A DNA stretch of 64,000 bases from CALDSL01 sp039810245 (GTDB lineage Bacteria; Chloroflexota; Anaerolineae; Anaerolineales; Anaerolineaceae): positions 1 through 64,000 of the forward strand of contig JBDHWQ010000018.1 of NCBI GenBank assembly GCA_039810245.1. Reading direction: 5' to 3'. Under the pieces are notes generated by a model that worked only from the letters and a program-made list of their open reading frames with translations, ran no database searches and was not told the DNA's origin. Position numbers and translations under genes: made by a program. Positions 1 through 8,163 of the stretch are shown here, in pieces; within the stretch, counting starts at the first letter, position 1, and the number at the start of each line of letters is the position of its first letter.

Positions 1-93
1 ATCGGTGTATGGATCTCCGCGCTGGCTCCGCTGCTATTTGTACAACTGCGAATATCGCGCTGGATCAGCCCTACCCCGCAGCTAACAAAATAG
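1..93 (+). CDS. C-terminal end of a membrane-protein-like gene (partial)
   Basis: Frame 1 is open from the first base to a TAG at 91-93 and encodes 30 residues. It begins with a hydrophobic stretch (IGVWISALAPLLF) and continues into a short basic and polar tail, as at the cytoplasmic end of a membrane protein. The rest lies outside the window, so the family cannot be named. A chance open frame of this length is possible. The composition and the clear promoter and ribosome site of the next gene just after it fit a gene ending here. Confidence 0.35.
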   Translation: MGVWISALAPLLFVQLRISRWISPTPQLTK

Positions 94-105
94 GCCAGAA
101 TCCTA

Positions 106-152
106 TATAATAAGCGGAAAGCAGACCGAGCAGATTAACGAAGGAGGAAAGT
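106..152 (+). promoter_or_regulatory. Promoter -10 and ribosome binding site for the YtxH-like gene
   Basis: TATAAT lies at 106-111. I see no good -35 at 17 bases upstream. A strong Shine-Dalgarno, AAGGAGG, begins at 140 and precedes the ATG at 153 with good spacing. The mRNA leader would be about 35 bases. Confidence 0.45.
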
Positions 153-374
153 ATGCATCGGCTTGGATCTTATTTCCTGGGTGCAGTGCTGGGCGGGTTG
201 ATTGGCGCGGGCGTAGGCCTGTTGTTAGCGCCGAAATCAGGGCCCGCGATACGGAATGATATCAATGAATATACGCAACAGGTCAAACGAGACGTGCGCA
301 ATGCGGCCGAACAGCGCCGCGTAGAGTTGCGCCAGGAGCTCGACCGGCTGCGCGTTCCGGAGCCTCTGGAGTAA
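153..374 (+). CDS. YtxH-like small membrane protein
   Basis: This 73-residue protein has one N-terminal membrane segment rich in glycine and alanine (about residues 7-27, GAVLGGLIGAGVGLLLAPKSG) ending in the LLLAPKSG signature of the YtxH family. A charged, probably helical tail (about residues 34-70) follows, rich in Arg, Glu and Gln. YtxH proteins are general-stress-associated in Firmicutes, but their molecular role is not established. The start is fixed by AAGGAGG at 140. It stands alone, 119 bases before the glycosyltransferase start I chose. I am confident of the family and know nothing of the function. Confidence 0.8.
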   Translation: MHRLGSYFLGAVLGGLIGAGVGLLLAPKSGPAIRNDINEYTQQVKRDVRNAAEQRRVELRQELDRLRVPEPLE

Positions 375-493
375 CAGCGCACAAGCAACGATTGATAGCA
401 GGGGCGGCGTTAGCGCATTTGCTCTGGCCGCCCCTGCTCTTACACTATTCTGACAGGTATTTTCTCTGGTATCAGGAGATTGGTTTCGAAGAT

Positions 494-1825
494 ATGCGGG
501 TCTTACTGGCCGTCCATGGGTTTCCACCTTTACAAAATACCGGCGCCGAGCGTGCAGCCGAACGGATTGCCACCTGGTTGGTAAGCCACGGCCACTATGT
601 TGAGGTTTTTACGATCGGCTCGCTGGATCAGGATATCCCGCACGTGGTTACAACCGAACAGGGCGGCTTCCGGGTACATCGTCTGTCGTTCAATTCGCAC
701 AGCGGCAATGAATTTCTCAACCTGTACGATAACCCACTGGTCGGCGCGGCAATTAAGCCGGTGCTGGAGCAGGGCAATTTTGACCTGATGCACATGATCA
801 GCGGCTACCTGCTGGGTGGCCAGGCGGTACGCGCGGCGCGCCGCGCGGGTCTGCCGGTGGTGATCACGCTGACCGAGTTCTTCTTTATGTGCCCACGCCT
901 GAATCTGATGCATGCCAACTCGTCGCTTTGCGTGGGTCCGGAAAGCACGGAAAAATGCGCGCGCTGCGTGCTGGAAGACAAACGCCGCTATTATTACCTG
1001 AATGAAGCCGCGCCTGTCATGGCAGACAAATTCTGGTCAATGGCGCAAAATACGGATTTTGCGCAGCGCAAGAACCAGGAAGTGCAGCTGCGACAGCAGG
1101 TGCTGCATAACACGCTGGAACAGGTCGATCTGGTGATTGCCCCATCGCGTTTCATCCTGGAAAAGTATGCTGAATTTGGATACGCGCATCCGCGCAGTAT
1201 CTTTATCCAACATGGGGTCAACCGTGCGCAGGATGTGGAACCGGTGCTGGCAAGTGAGACCCCGCGGCGGATGCGCTTTGGTTTTATGGGTCAAATCAAG
1301 CCGCATAAAGGCGTTGACCTGGTGGTAGAGGCGATGAAAGTCCTGTTGGACGCTGGACGCCAGGTAGAGCTGGCGATCTGGGGCCGTAGCAAAGATGACC
1401 CGGAGTATTACCGCAACCTGCAGAGAAGCGCCAGAGCGCATGATGCCATCCATTTTTGCGGCGCGTTTGATGGCGCGCGGGTTTGGAATGTGCTGCAGGA
1501 AATGGATGTACTGGTTGTGCCATCCCGTTGGTTTGAAAACTGCCCGACGGTGATCCTGGAAGCGTTCAAAATGCGCGTTCCGGTCATCGCCACCAACATG
1601 GGGGGGATGGCTGAACTGGTGCAGCATGAACACAGCGGCCTCACATTCGCGGTGAACGATGCCGAAGACCTGCGCGCGCAAATGGAGCGTATCATCAGCG
1701 AGCCGGGGCTGTACCCGCGCCTGCAGCAGGGCATCCCGTATATCAAGGACGGGTCGGAAGAAATCGAAGAGATCTACGCGCAATACCAGTCGCTGCTGGC
1801 TGAGAAGAACCAACCGGTCGCGTGA
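494..1825 (+). CDS. GT4-family glycosyltransferase with a cysteine cluster
   Basis: A 443-residue GT-B fold glycosyltransferase, probably cytoplasmic and using a nucleotide sugar for surface glycan synthesis. The N-terminus MRVLLAVHGFPP with the following GAERAAE is the usual acceptor-domain start. The donor domain shows GFMGQIKPHKGVD and the E-x7-E pair (about E348 and E356, ENCPTVILE). The frame is open from a TTG at 392, but those extra 34 residues look unconserved; the ATG at 494 has AGGAG upstream at a rather long distance. Four cysteines (about 133, 146, 155, 158; FFMCPRL, then CVGP, then CARC) form a possible metal site between the domains. Donor and acceptor sugars cannot be told. Confidence 0.85.
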   Translation: MRVLLAVHGFPPLQNTGAERAAERIATWLVSHGHYVEVFTIGSLDQDIPHVVTTEQGGFRVHRLSFNSHSGNEFLNLYDNPLVGAAIKPVLEQGNFDLMHMISGYLLGGQAVRAARRAGLPVVITLTEFFFMCPRLNLMHANSSLCVGPESTEKCARCVLEDKRRYYYLNEAAPVMADKFWSMAQNTDFAQRKNQEVQLRQQVLHNTLEQVDLVIAPSRFILEKYAEFGYAHPRSIFIQHGVNRAQDVEPVLASETPRRMRFGFMGQIKPHKGVDLVVEAMKVLLDAGRQVELAIWGRSKDDPEYYRNLQRSARAHDAIHFCGAFDGARVWNVLQEMDVLVVPSRWFENCPTVILEAFKMRVPVIATNMGGMAELVQHEHSGLTFAVNDAEDLRAQMERIISEPGLYPRLQQGIPYIKDGSEEIEEIYAQYQSLLAEKNQPVA

Positions 1826-1830
1826 GAAAA

Positions 1831-1876
1831 ATTACTCACCCCCTTGCATCTATGCGGCAGCAAAGGGGTGAGTAAT
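1831..1876. terminator. Bidirectional terminator between convergent genes
   Basis: Twelve bases at 1831-1842 (ATTACTCACCCC) are perfectly repeated inverted at 1865-1876 around a 22-base loop. The element sits 5 bases after the glycosyltransferase stop and 26 bases before the stop of the converging metalloprotease gene. The T-tract is short on either strand. Confidence 0.6.
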
Positions 1877-1902
1877 CTGATATGGGTGTCCGCCACGCAG
1901 CT

Positions 1903-3963
1903 TTAAGGCTGCACACGGAAGCGGTACAACGCCGGCTGGCGGGTGTAGCGCGTGGTGCCACTGACTACCAGCACGGCGCCACGCATCTGGCTGCCGAAAT
2001 CCAGCTTGAGGCTCAACGGCTGGCCGGGCTGCAGCGCGACGCTTTGCACCTGAGTGACGCTGCCTTCGCGGATGAGCGAGACGCGGTAGGTCTGCGGCAG
2101 GCGGTTCTGGATGCGCACAAAGCCATCCGCCTTCCAGCCGCCATCATCCTGCTCGAAATCGCTGGCGTAATTCAGCGCGGGCAGGCTGACGTCGTCTAGC
2201 AGCAAGCCTTCGCCATTGACCGCGCCATCCGTGATGTACTCGAAGCGTAACGTCAGCTTTTGGCCGGCAAAGCGCGACAGGTCGACGGTTTCTTCTACCC
2301 AGCCATCGCTGGCGCCATTGTAGCCACAGCCATAGTTGTTGCCAGATAGATTATCTTCGCTGCAGCCGCTGGTCTTGAGGATTTCCCACTGCTCGCCATT
2401 GGTGGACGCAGCCAGGTAAACGTAATCGTAATCCTGCTCAATATCGTACCAGAGGTTGTAGGTAAAGGTCAGCGGGCCGTTGGCCTGGGTCAGGTCAAAC
2501 TCGCGGGTCAGGGCAATGTCCGAATCGTCACCTTTGTTGGACCAGAAAGCGTAGTCGCCGGAAAGCGCGCCAACAGGCAGCACGCCAACTTCCTGCACGC
2601 CTTCCAGGTCGAGCGTGACCGCGCCGCGGCACGACAGGCGGATATAATCTACGCCGTACTGCTTTACGCTGCGATCCTGCCAGGCACCGTTACAGGAATC
2701 AATTTCTTCCGTGTCTCCAAAACGCGGCGCACCGGCATAGTTGTGGTACTGGTAGCGACCGTCAGCCACGCTGCCATCCTGCAGGTAATTGGTAACTACC
2801 CAATCGGCGAACAGGTCATCGGCGTTGATCGGAGCGCCAGTTTGCCCATCCTTGATCGTAAGATCTTTCATCACCGCGTCTACGCTGTCCAGGCTGTTTT
2901 CCGGCTCAGCCACCAGAGCCTTTGTGGCGCCATCGCCAAAACGATCGAGGAAATAGGCCAGGTAGAGGAAAGAAGAGCCGTAGTACGGCACAATTTCATC
3001 GTGGTCGTTGGGCCAATCGTTGAGCGATTGGTCGGGCTGCGATGCGTAGACGTAATCAAAGCCACCGGTATCGTAACCGTTGAGCAGCTCGGCCAGCACC
3101 GAAAAGCCTTCATTCATCCAGGATGTCTCGTTTGGGTCGCGGTGGCGGTGGATCATGTGCTGGAACTCATGCGCCAGCGTACTGAAGGCCTCTTCATCCA
3201 GCGCCAACGTGTCGGCGTTGAGGTAGAAGGATTCGTGCCCATTAGAGTACGGGTGCGCCTGAGGCGGTATCGAATCGCTGGATGAGAAATACCCGGCGAT
3301 CGAATTGCTCAGGTCGCGGGCATAAACGATGTAGATATGCGGATCATTGTCGATACCGGGCGTCCACTCGCTGCCGAAGAAATTGCGGTTGGTTGGGTAA
3401 ATCTTATTCTCAAACGTCTCCGCCAGGTTCTTCACCGCGCCGGCATTCGTCTGCACCCCATCTTCGACCCAGATGTAGGTGTGCGCGGTTTCGTAGGCCA
3501 GAGTAAAGGTCGCCTGGCGATTTTCATTCGTACCCACATTGGTCACCCAGAACTGAGTTTTATCACCCGGATTGTAATCCGGTGGGGCAGGTAACGTTTC
3601 GGGGATATTGCTTATGCCCTTGAACCGCTCAGCCAGCATCCGCGGGTCGTTGGGCGGGATGACGGCTTGTTGTAGCAGGCGCATCGTTTCGCCGGCCTGG
3701 TCCAGACTGATGCTATCCGGGGGCAGGGGCGTGGGGAAGGTCACCGGCGGCTCGGAGGTGGGCAGGTCGAAGGGGAAATCGAAGGGCGGGTCGAGCGTAA
3801 GCTCGGGCGGGATCAGAGTAAGCTCGGGGATGACCGTCGAGGCGGCGTTGATGCCAAAGGTCAGTATGCCCAGGCTCAGGCAGGCGACAATTACACAGCA
3901 GCACACGGCCAGGACGGCCAGCACGATCAGGACGATCCAAACGGTATTGTTTTTCGGTTGCAT
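1903..3963 (-). CDS. Membrane-anchored zinc metalloprotease, immune inhibitor A-like
   Basis: This 686-residue protein has an N-terminal membrane segment (about residues 9-38, with a Cys-Cys-Cys run), a Pro/Thr-rich linker, then a gluzincin-type centre: HEFQHMIHRH at about residue 265 (HExxH) and a downstream glutamate in MNEGF near 283. The last 300 residues hold beta-sandwich repeats; WVEETVDLSRFAGQKLTLRF and LLLDDVSL are typical of the MAM-like domain in M6 immune inhibitor A peptidases. It is probably anchored outside the membrane and degrades extracellular protein. It is the last gene of the wzz-ligase set, 6 bases after the ligase stop, which is an unexpected partner for glycan polymerisation. 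The M6-like assignment is from motifs. Confidence 0.8.
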   Translation of the reverse strand: MQPKNNTVWIVLIVLAVLAVCCCVIVACLSLGILTFGINAASTVIPELTLIPPELTLDPPFDFPFDLPTSEPPVTFPTPLPPDSISLDQAGETMRLLQQAVIPPNDPRMLAERFKGISNIPETLPAPPDYNPGDKTQFWVTNVGTNENRQATFTLAYETAHTYIWVEDGVQTNAGAVKNLAETFENKIYPTNRNFFGSEWTPGIDNDPHIYIVYARDLSNSIAGYFSSSDSIPPQAHPYSNGHESFYLNADTLALDEEAFSTLAHEFQHMIHRHRDPNETSWMNEGFSVLAELLNGYDTGGFDYVYASQPDQSLNDWPNDHDEIVPYYGSSFLYLAYFLDRFGDGATKALVAEPENSLDSVDAVMKDLTIKDGQTGAPINADDLFADWVVTNYLQDGSVADGRYQYHNYAGAPRFGDTEEIDSCNGAWQDRSVKQYGVDYIRLSCRGAVTLDLEGVQEVGVLPVGALSGDYAFWSNKGDDSDIALTREFDLTQANGPLTFTYNLWYDIEQDYDYVYLAASTNGEQWEILKTSGCSEDNLSGNNYGCGYNGASDGWVEETVDLSRFAGQKLTLRFEYITDGAVNGEGLLLDDVSLPALNYASDFEQDDGGWKADGFVRIQNRLPQTYRVSLIREGSVTQVQSVALQPGQPLSLKLDFGSQMRGAVLVVSGTTRYTRQPALYRFRVQP

Positions 3964-3969
3964 CTCGGC

Positions 3970-5430
3970 TTATTCTCCCAGACGGCCTGCCTGCGCGCTG
4001 CGGACAGCGGCGGTGACTAGACCAAACATTACCCACCAATAGGGCATTGCGAACGAGTCGATACTGAAGCCTTCCAAAATCAACGCCAGCAGGGCAAAGA
4101 TGCCGGCATAGCCCACCGTGGTTGAAAGCGCATCTGCTCGCGGCTGCAAGGCGCGCGCGCCGGCTGCTATCAAGTATAACCATGAAACGAAGAAAGCAAA
4201 ACCCACAAGACCGGTCTCCGAGAGCAGGCGCGTCCACAGGTTTTTGGTGTTGAGCAAGCCGGTGGACTGATACATCAGCCGGCGCACTTCGGAGAGCTGC
4301 CAGGCGCCGGGAGCCAGCGCATCGCGAAAATAGAAACCGGCGTTGCCCAGCCCAACACCCAACACGGGATGCTGCTCAAAGATATTCCATCCGGCCTGCC
4401 AGTAAACCACACGCTCGCCAAATTGAAGCTTGTTCGCGTACACGGCAAAACCGCTGTCGCGCCAAAATTCGAGATTGAATACTTCGGCCATGCGTGGGTC
4501 AGACCGGCTGAACAGGTACAACCCACCTATCAGCGCCGCGGCGTAGACTACCAGCAGCGCGCCCAGCAGCACGGCAAACAGCAGCGCGCGCCCAGCCGGA
4601 CGGCCGAGCCACGCGGATCGGATGCGCAGCGCCAGCCAGCGTTGAATGTGGCGCAGCAGCCACAGGTTGGCACGCAGCAGCACAAAACTGAACGCCGCCA
4701 GGAATGCCAGCAGCCCCACGCGTGAAAAGGACAAGGCCAGCATGGCCAGCCCGCCGGCCAGCAGCAGATTCTCGGCACTTAAACCCAACAGCCGGACGCG
4801 GTGCGCGCTGGTGCGGCGCACCGTGGCCGCCAGCCATAACGGCAGGTAAAGCATATTTAACTGGTGCGCCAGCCAGGATGGCTCTAAGGCAAAACCGGTG
4901 ACACGCTGGCGGTATAGCGGGCCGAGCGAGAGCAGGTCCTGAATATCGCGCATCCAGCCGGGATAGCGGTTGGCGCTGAACCAGGCCGCAGCCTGCGCCG
5001 CTGACCAGAGGATGACCAGCAGCCCAGCCAGGTTAATCCATCTCAGGCTGGCGCGCAGACGGCCGGGTCGGTCCACCCAGGTGCTGGTCACCAGGTAGTA
5101 ACTGAGGCCGATCAACAGGGTGATAAATGCCTGTGCGCCTTCCACCAGGATGCGGTTACCCTTAAAGCTGGGGATGGGCAGGAAAAAAGCCGCGGCCCAG
5201 GAAAACAGCGCTGCCAGGAAAAAGGCGGCCAGCGGCAAAAATGCTTTGGGCAGCGCGCGGCGTCGCAGCGTGTAGGGCAGCAGCCAGGCCACGAGCATCA
5301 CCGCCAGCAGCAGCAGCGATGGCAAAGCCACGGTGCTGGAACGCACAATCTTCTGTACCAGGGGCATGCTGGTGATGGGCAGCAGGAGCAGCAGCAGCGC
5401 CCAGGCGGCGGCCAGCAGGCGCTCACGCAT
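3970..5430 (-). CDS. O-antigen ligase/polymerase family membrane protein
   Basis: A 486-residue, strongly hydrophobic protein with about ten to twelve membrane segments. A large external loop before the last segments carries the Wzy_C/O-antigen ligase hallmark: FEQHPVLGVGLGNAGFYF, with an arginine-rich stretch nearby. The family joins or polymerises lipid-linked glycans at the outer face of the membrane. Its start overlaps the end of the Wzz-like gene by 8 bases, so the two are probably translated together. In a bacterium without lipopolysaccharide the product would be a capsule, teichoic-like or exopolysaccharide polymer. Polymerase versus ligase cannot be decided from sequence. Confidence 0.85.
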   Translation of the reverse strand: MRERLLAAAWALLLLLLPITSMPLVQKIVRSSTVALPSLLLLAVMLVAWLLPYTLRRRALPKAFLPLAAFFLAALFSWAAAFFLPIPSFKGNRILVEGAQAFITLLIGLSYYLVTSTWVDRPGRLRASLRWINLAGLLVILWSAAQAAAWFSANRYPGWMRDIQDLLSLGPLYRQRVTGFALEPSWLAHQLNMLYLPLWLAATVRRTSAHRVRLLGLSAENLLLAGGLAMLALSFSRVGLLAFLAAFSFVLLRANLWLLRHIQRWLALRIRSAWLGRPAGRALLFAVLLGALLVVYAAALIGGLYLFSRSDPRMAEVFNLEFWRDSGFAVYANKLQFGERVVYWQAGWNIFEQHPVLGVGLGNAGFYFRDALAPGAWQLSEVRRLMYQSTGLLNTKNLWTRLLSETGLVGFAFFVSWLYLIAAGARALQPRADALSTTVGYAGIFALLALILEGFSIDSFAMPYWWVMFGLVTAAVRSAQAGRLGE

Positions 5431-6208
5431 GGCGGCGAGCGGTCAGACCGCTCTCCACAGCCAGCAGACCGGCCAGCAGCCCGAGCAACGCCCCGGCCAG
5501 CGCCAGCCGGCCGCGGCCATTGGCCACCGCGCGCGGATTTTCCACCGCTGCGCGCGTCCACTGATAGCCCATGCCGGGCAACATGCCGCGGCTGGCCTGG
5601 CGTGCCGCCACGATCTGCTCGCCGCTGCGCGCCAGCTCGGCCTGGATGGCGGCGCGATCAGCGCCGGTGCAGCCGGCCATGGTCGGCTCAGTCAGTACCG
5701 AGGCGGACAGGCAGCGCTGCAACCCTTCGAGGCGCGCTGAAAGCGCGCCAACTTCAAGGGCGGCCTGCGCGGCGCTGTCCAGCGCGCGCAGCGCGTGGTT
5801 GGCCCACAGGTTGGTGATTGCTGCGGCCGCGCGCGGGTCGGCCTGGCGCACGCGGAAGGTCCAGGTATTAAAGCTGCGTTCTTTGGCGATGCTGGACTGC
5901 AAATCGACCAGCGTGATGGGGATGCCCTGCTGGCTTGCATCGGCAGCCGCCGCCTGGAGCACGTCGCTGGCAAAGATCACATCCGACAGGGCCTCAAAGG
6001 CCTGATCTTCTTCCACGTCCGTGAGAATGCCGGTGCGGCTGAAATCGATGCTGAAGGTAAATTCGGCCGAAGCCTCGTACACCGGTACGCGCAGCGTAGA
6101 AACCAGCAGCCCGCCCAACCCACCCACGATGGTTAGCAGGGCGACCAGCCACCAGCCGCGGTAAGCGCGTTGGATCGCAATGTTGAGAGGGAAATCCGCA
6201 TCGTTCAT
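5423..6208 (-). CDS. Wzz-like polysaccharide chain-length protein
   Basis: This 261-residue protein has the Wzz/polysaccharide co-polymerase layout: an N-terminal membrane segment (about residues 18-38, WWLVALLTIVGG), the YEASAEFTFS strand after it, an extracytoplasmic helical region, and a C-terminal membrane segment (about 232-255). No tyrosine-kinase domain follows, unlike BY-kinase fusions. It presumably sets glycan chain length with the overlapping O-antigen ligase-like protein. A consensus minus-strand TATAAT at 6225-6230 lies 16 bases before the ATG, so this gene can start its own transcript. Confidence 0.8.
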   Translation of the reverse strand: MNDADFPLNIAIQRAYRGWWLVALLTIVGGLGGLLVSTLRVPVYEASAEFTFSIDFSRTGILTDVEEDQAFEALSDVIFASDVLQAAAADASQQGIPITLVDLQSSIAKERSFNTWTFRVRQADPRAAAAITNLWANHALRALDSAAQAALEVGALSARLEGLQRCLSASVLTEPTMAGCTGADRAAIQAELARSGEQIVAARQASRGMLPGMGYQWTRAAVENPRAVANGRGRLALAGALLGLLAGLLAVESGLTARRHA

Positions 6209-6224
6209 CAGGCTGCCTGGGGTG

Positions 6225-6230
6225 ATTATA
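6225..6230 (-). promoter_or_regulatory. -10 element for the wzz-ligase-protease set
   Basis: Minus-strand TATAAT, with the ATG of the Wzz-like gene 16 bases after it. The leader would be about 10 bases. I see no matching -35. Confidence 0.4.
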
Positions 6231-6244
6231 CCCCACCCGATGGG

Positions 6245-6850
6245 TCAGGGCAGGCGGCGGAAATTAACCATCACCAGGGTTTCGGCGCAGGTTGTGGGCA
6301 TATCAAAAGCTACCGCCTCGGAGATTGGTAAACCATTCAGATCGAAGACCTGGATGGTGAGCGTGCCCTCGCGGGTCGGGGCGGCCGGAAGGGTTACTTC
6401 GAAGCCGCCAGGGCCAAACATTGGCGCGGAACCAGAAAGGCTGATCGCGTCGAACGGATTGCCATTGACACCGCCGGCCACGACCAGCACGCGGCCCCGC
6501 TCCGCCTCGCCGCGCTCATCCAGCACCTGGCCGGCCACGCCTGCCCAGGCGCAGCCCTGGCCGGGATGGGAAAAATCGGCCACCAGGCGCGGCGATCCGG
6601 CTTCCACCTGGTAACGCCCGGCGACCGGGATGGGCGGCGGCGTGGATGTTGGCTCTCCTACCGGTGGCGCATCCGTTGGGATCGGCAGCGGCGTGGCAGT
6701 CGGGGCGGCTGTGGGTGGCGTGGTTGGCAGTACCTGGATTACCGTGCATGGTTGCATGGTAGGGCATGGCTGGGGTGTAGGCGCGGCATCCGGGAGATAG
6801 GTGCAGGCACACAGGACAAGCAGCAAGGACAGCCAGATCATTTTCCGCAT
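6245..6850 (-). CDS. Secreted lipoprotein of unknown function
   Basis: This 201-residue protein has a lipoprotein signal peptide with the lipobox LCAC at about residues 13-16, then a Pro/Thr/Ala-rich spacer to about residue 75 (TPTPQP, PTPPTAAPTATP, TSTPPP). A globular domain of about 125 residues, rich in beta strands, completes it. The start is supported by AGGAGG just upstream. I do not recognise the domain; an Ig-like fold is possible. It precedes the wzz gene on the same strand by 36 bases and may be co-transcribed. Proline/threonine spacers of this kind usually lift a domain off the membrane into the wall. Confidence 0.65.
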   Translation of the reverse strand: MRKMIWLSLLLVLCACTYLPDAAPTPQPCPTMQPCTVIQVLPTTPPTAAPTATPLPIPTDAPPVGEPTSTPPPIPVAGRYQVEAGSPRLVADFSHPGQGCAWAGVAGQVLDERGEAERGRVLVVAGGVNGNPFDAISLSGSAPMFGPGGFEVTLPAAPTREGTLTIQVFDLNGLPISEAVAFDMPTTCAETLVMVNFRRLP

Positions 6851-6964
6851 TAAATTTCCCTCCTGGATGGCGGGCTTACAAACTTTACAAAACTGTGGGT
6901 AAAAAAATTATATCAGGGCTGTCGATTAACAGGAGTGTTCGGAGCAGGCGCAGTTTTGAGCGTT

Positions 6965-6970
6965 TATAAT
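6965..6970 (+). promoter_or_regulatory. TATAAT seven bases before an ATG: probable leaderless promoter
   Basis: TATAAT at 6965-6970 is followed by 7 bases and the ATG at 6978, so transcription should begin at or one base before the start codon. No convincing -35 is seen. The same arrangement recurs at 30941, 41038 and 57756. Confidence 0.5.
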
Positions 6971-6977
6971 CAAGGAC

Positions 6978-8150
6978 ATGAAGCGCTTGTTTCATCATGC
7001 CCTGTCTCATATTCCGCCTGCCTGGCGCTGGGCGCTGGGATTGTGGCTGGTGGCGCGCGTGGTGCTCACTGCGCTGCCGATTGGCGTGTGGGCGGCGGAC
7101 GTGCCGATCTTCACTAAGGCCAGCCTGTATTATGAGATCGCCCCCATACAGGGCGGGCTGGCCGAGCCACTGCTTGGCTACTGGCAGCGCTGGGACGCGA
7201 TCCATTACCAGCGCATCATCCAGAACGGTTACACCGCGCATACCTCGGTCTTTTTTCCGTTGTACCCATTGCTGGCCTGGTCACTGACCCGGCTGGTGGG
7301 GTTCAATGACATGGCCGCGCTGCTGATGGTGAGCAATCTGGCGACGCTGGTGGCGCTCAAGGTGCTATACGAGCTGGCAGAAACCGATTTCGGCCCGGGC
7401 GTGGCGCGCGCGGCTACCGCGGTGGCGGTGCTGCTGCCTACCAGCTTTTTCCTGTTTGCGCCATTTCCCAACGCGCTGCTGCTGATGCTGATCCTGCTGG
7501 CGTACCAGGCTGCGCGGCGGGGGCAGTTCTGGCGCGCAGGTCTCTTCGGGCTGGCCACCGGATTGACACACGGCACGGCTGTGCCGCTGGCGATCCTTCT
7601 CCTGGGAGAAGTGCTGCGGGTGATGCGAGCAGAGCGTGCTGCGGGTCAACGCATGCCGCGCTGGGCGCTGCTGGCGGTTCCGCTGGCCCCGCTGGTGGGC
7701 ACGGCGCTGTTTCTTGGCTGGCGCGCGCTGGCGGGCATGCCATCATATGCCGAAGTGCAGGAGACCCTGTTCTTGCGTGGCCTGCAGTGGCCGTGGATCT
7801 CGCTGGCACGAATCCCCAACTCGCTGCTGGTACCCATCCGGCGCTTTAGCGGCTGGGCAGACCTGCTGCTATTCGGCGTCACGCTGGTGGTGATCGCCTG
7901 GGGTTGGAAGCGGCTGCGCTGGGAACTGACCGTGTTTATGCTGGCCGCGCTGCTGCTGATGTTCTCCGCGCCGGACCACCAGACGCCGCTGATGGGGTAC
8001 GGGCGTTACGCGCTGATCCTGTTCCCGCTGTTCCTGGCTCTGGGGAACTGGATGCAGGGTGTGCGTCGCAAGACGCTGCTGCTGGCGCCGGCGGTATTTT
8101 CGCAGTTATTGCTGATCAGTTTCTTTTTCCTATGGCTGTGGGTAGAGTGA
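6978..8150 (+). CDS. PIG-V-like mannosyltransferase, membrane glycosyltransferase (copy 1)
   Basis: This 390-residue protein has about nine membrane segments and the PIG-V/GT76 hallmark RWDAIHY at about residues 71-77, in the first external loop after the first membrane segment. PIG-V enzymes are GT-C glycosyltransferases that take a lipid-phosphate sugar, usually dolichol- or polyprenyl-phosphate mannose, at the outer face of the membrane. Here it would add a mannose-like residue to a lipid-linked glycan or protein. The downstream gene is a clear paralogue 13 bases away. I infer the family from the motif and topology; the sugar is not known. Confidence 0.75.
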   Translation: MKRLFHHALSHIPPAWRWALGLWLVARVVLTALPIGVWAADVPIFTKASLYYEIAPIQGGLAEPLLGYWQRWDAIHYQRIIQNGYTAHTSVFFPLYPLLAWSLTRLVGFNDMAALLMVSNLATLVALKVLYELAETDFGPGVARAATAVAVLLPTSFFLFAPFPNALLLMLILLAYQAARRGQFWRAGLFGLATGLTHGTAVPLAILLLGEVLRVMRAERAAGQRMPRWALLAVPLAPLVGTALFLGWRALAGMPSYAEVQETLFLRGLQWPWISLARIPNSLLVPIRRFSGWADLLLFGVTLVVIAWGWKRLRWELTVFMLAALLLMFSAPDHQTPLMGYGRYALILFPLFLALGNWMQGVRRKTLLLAPAVFSQLLLISFFFLWLWVE

Positions 8151-8163
8151 AGTCGGGCAAATT

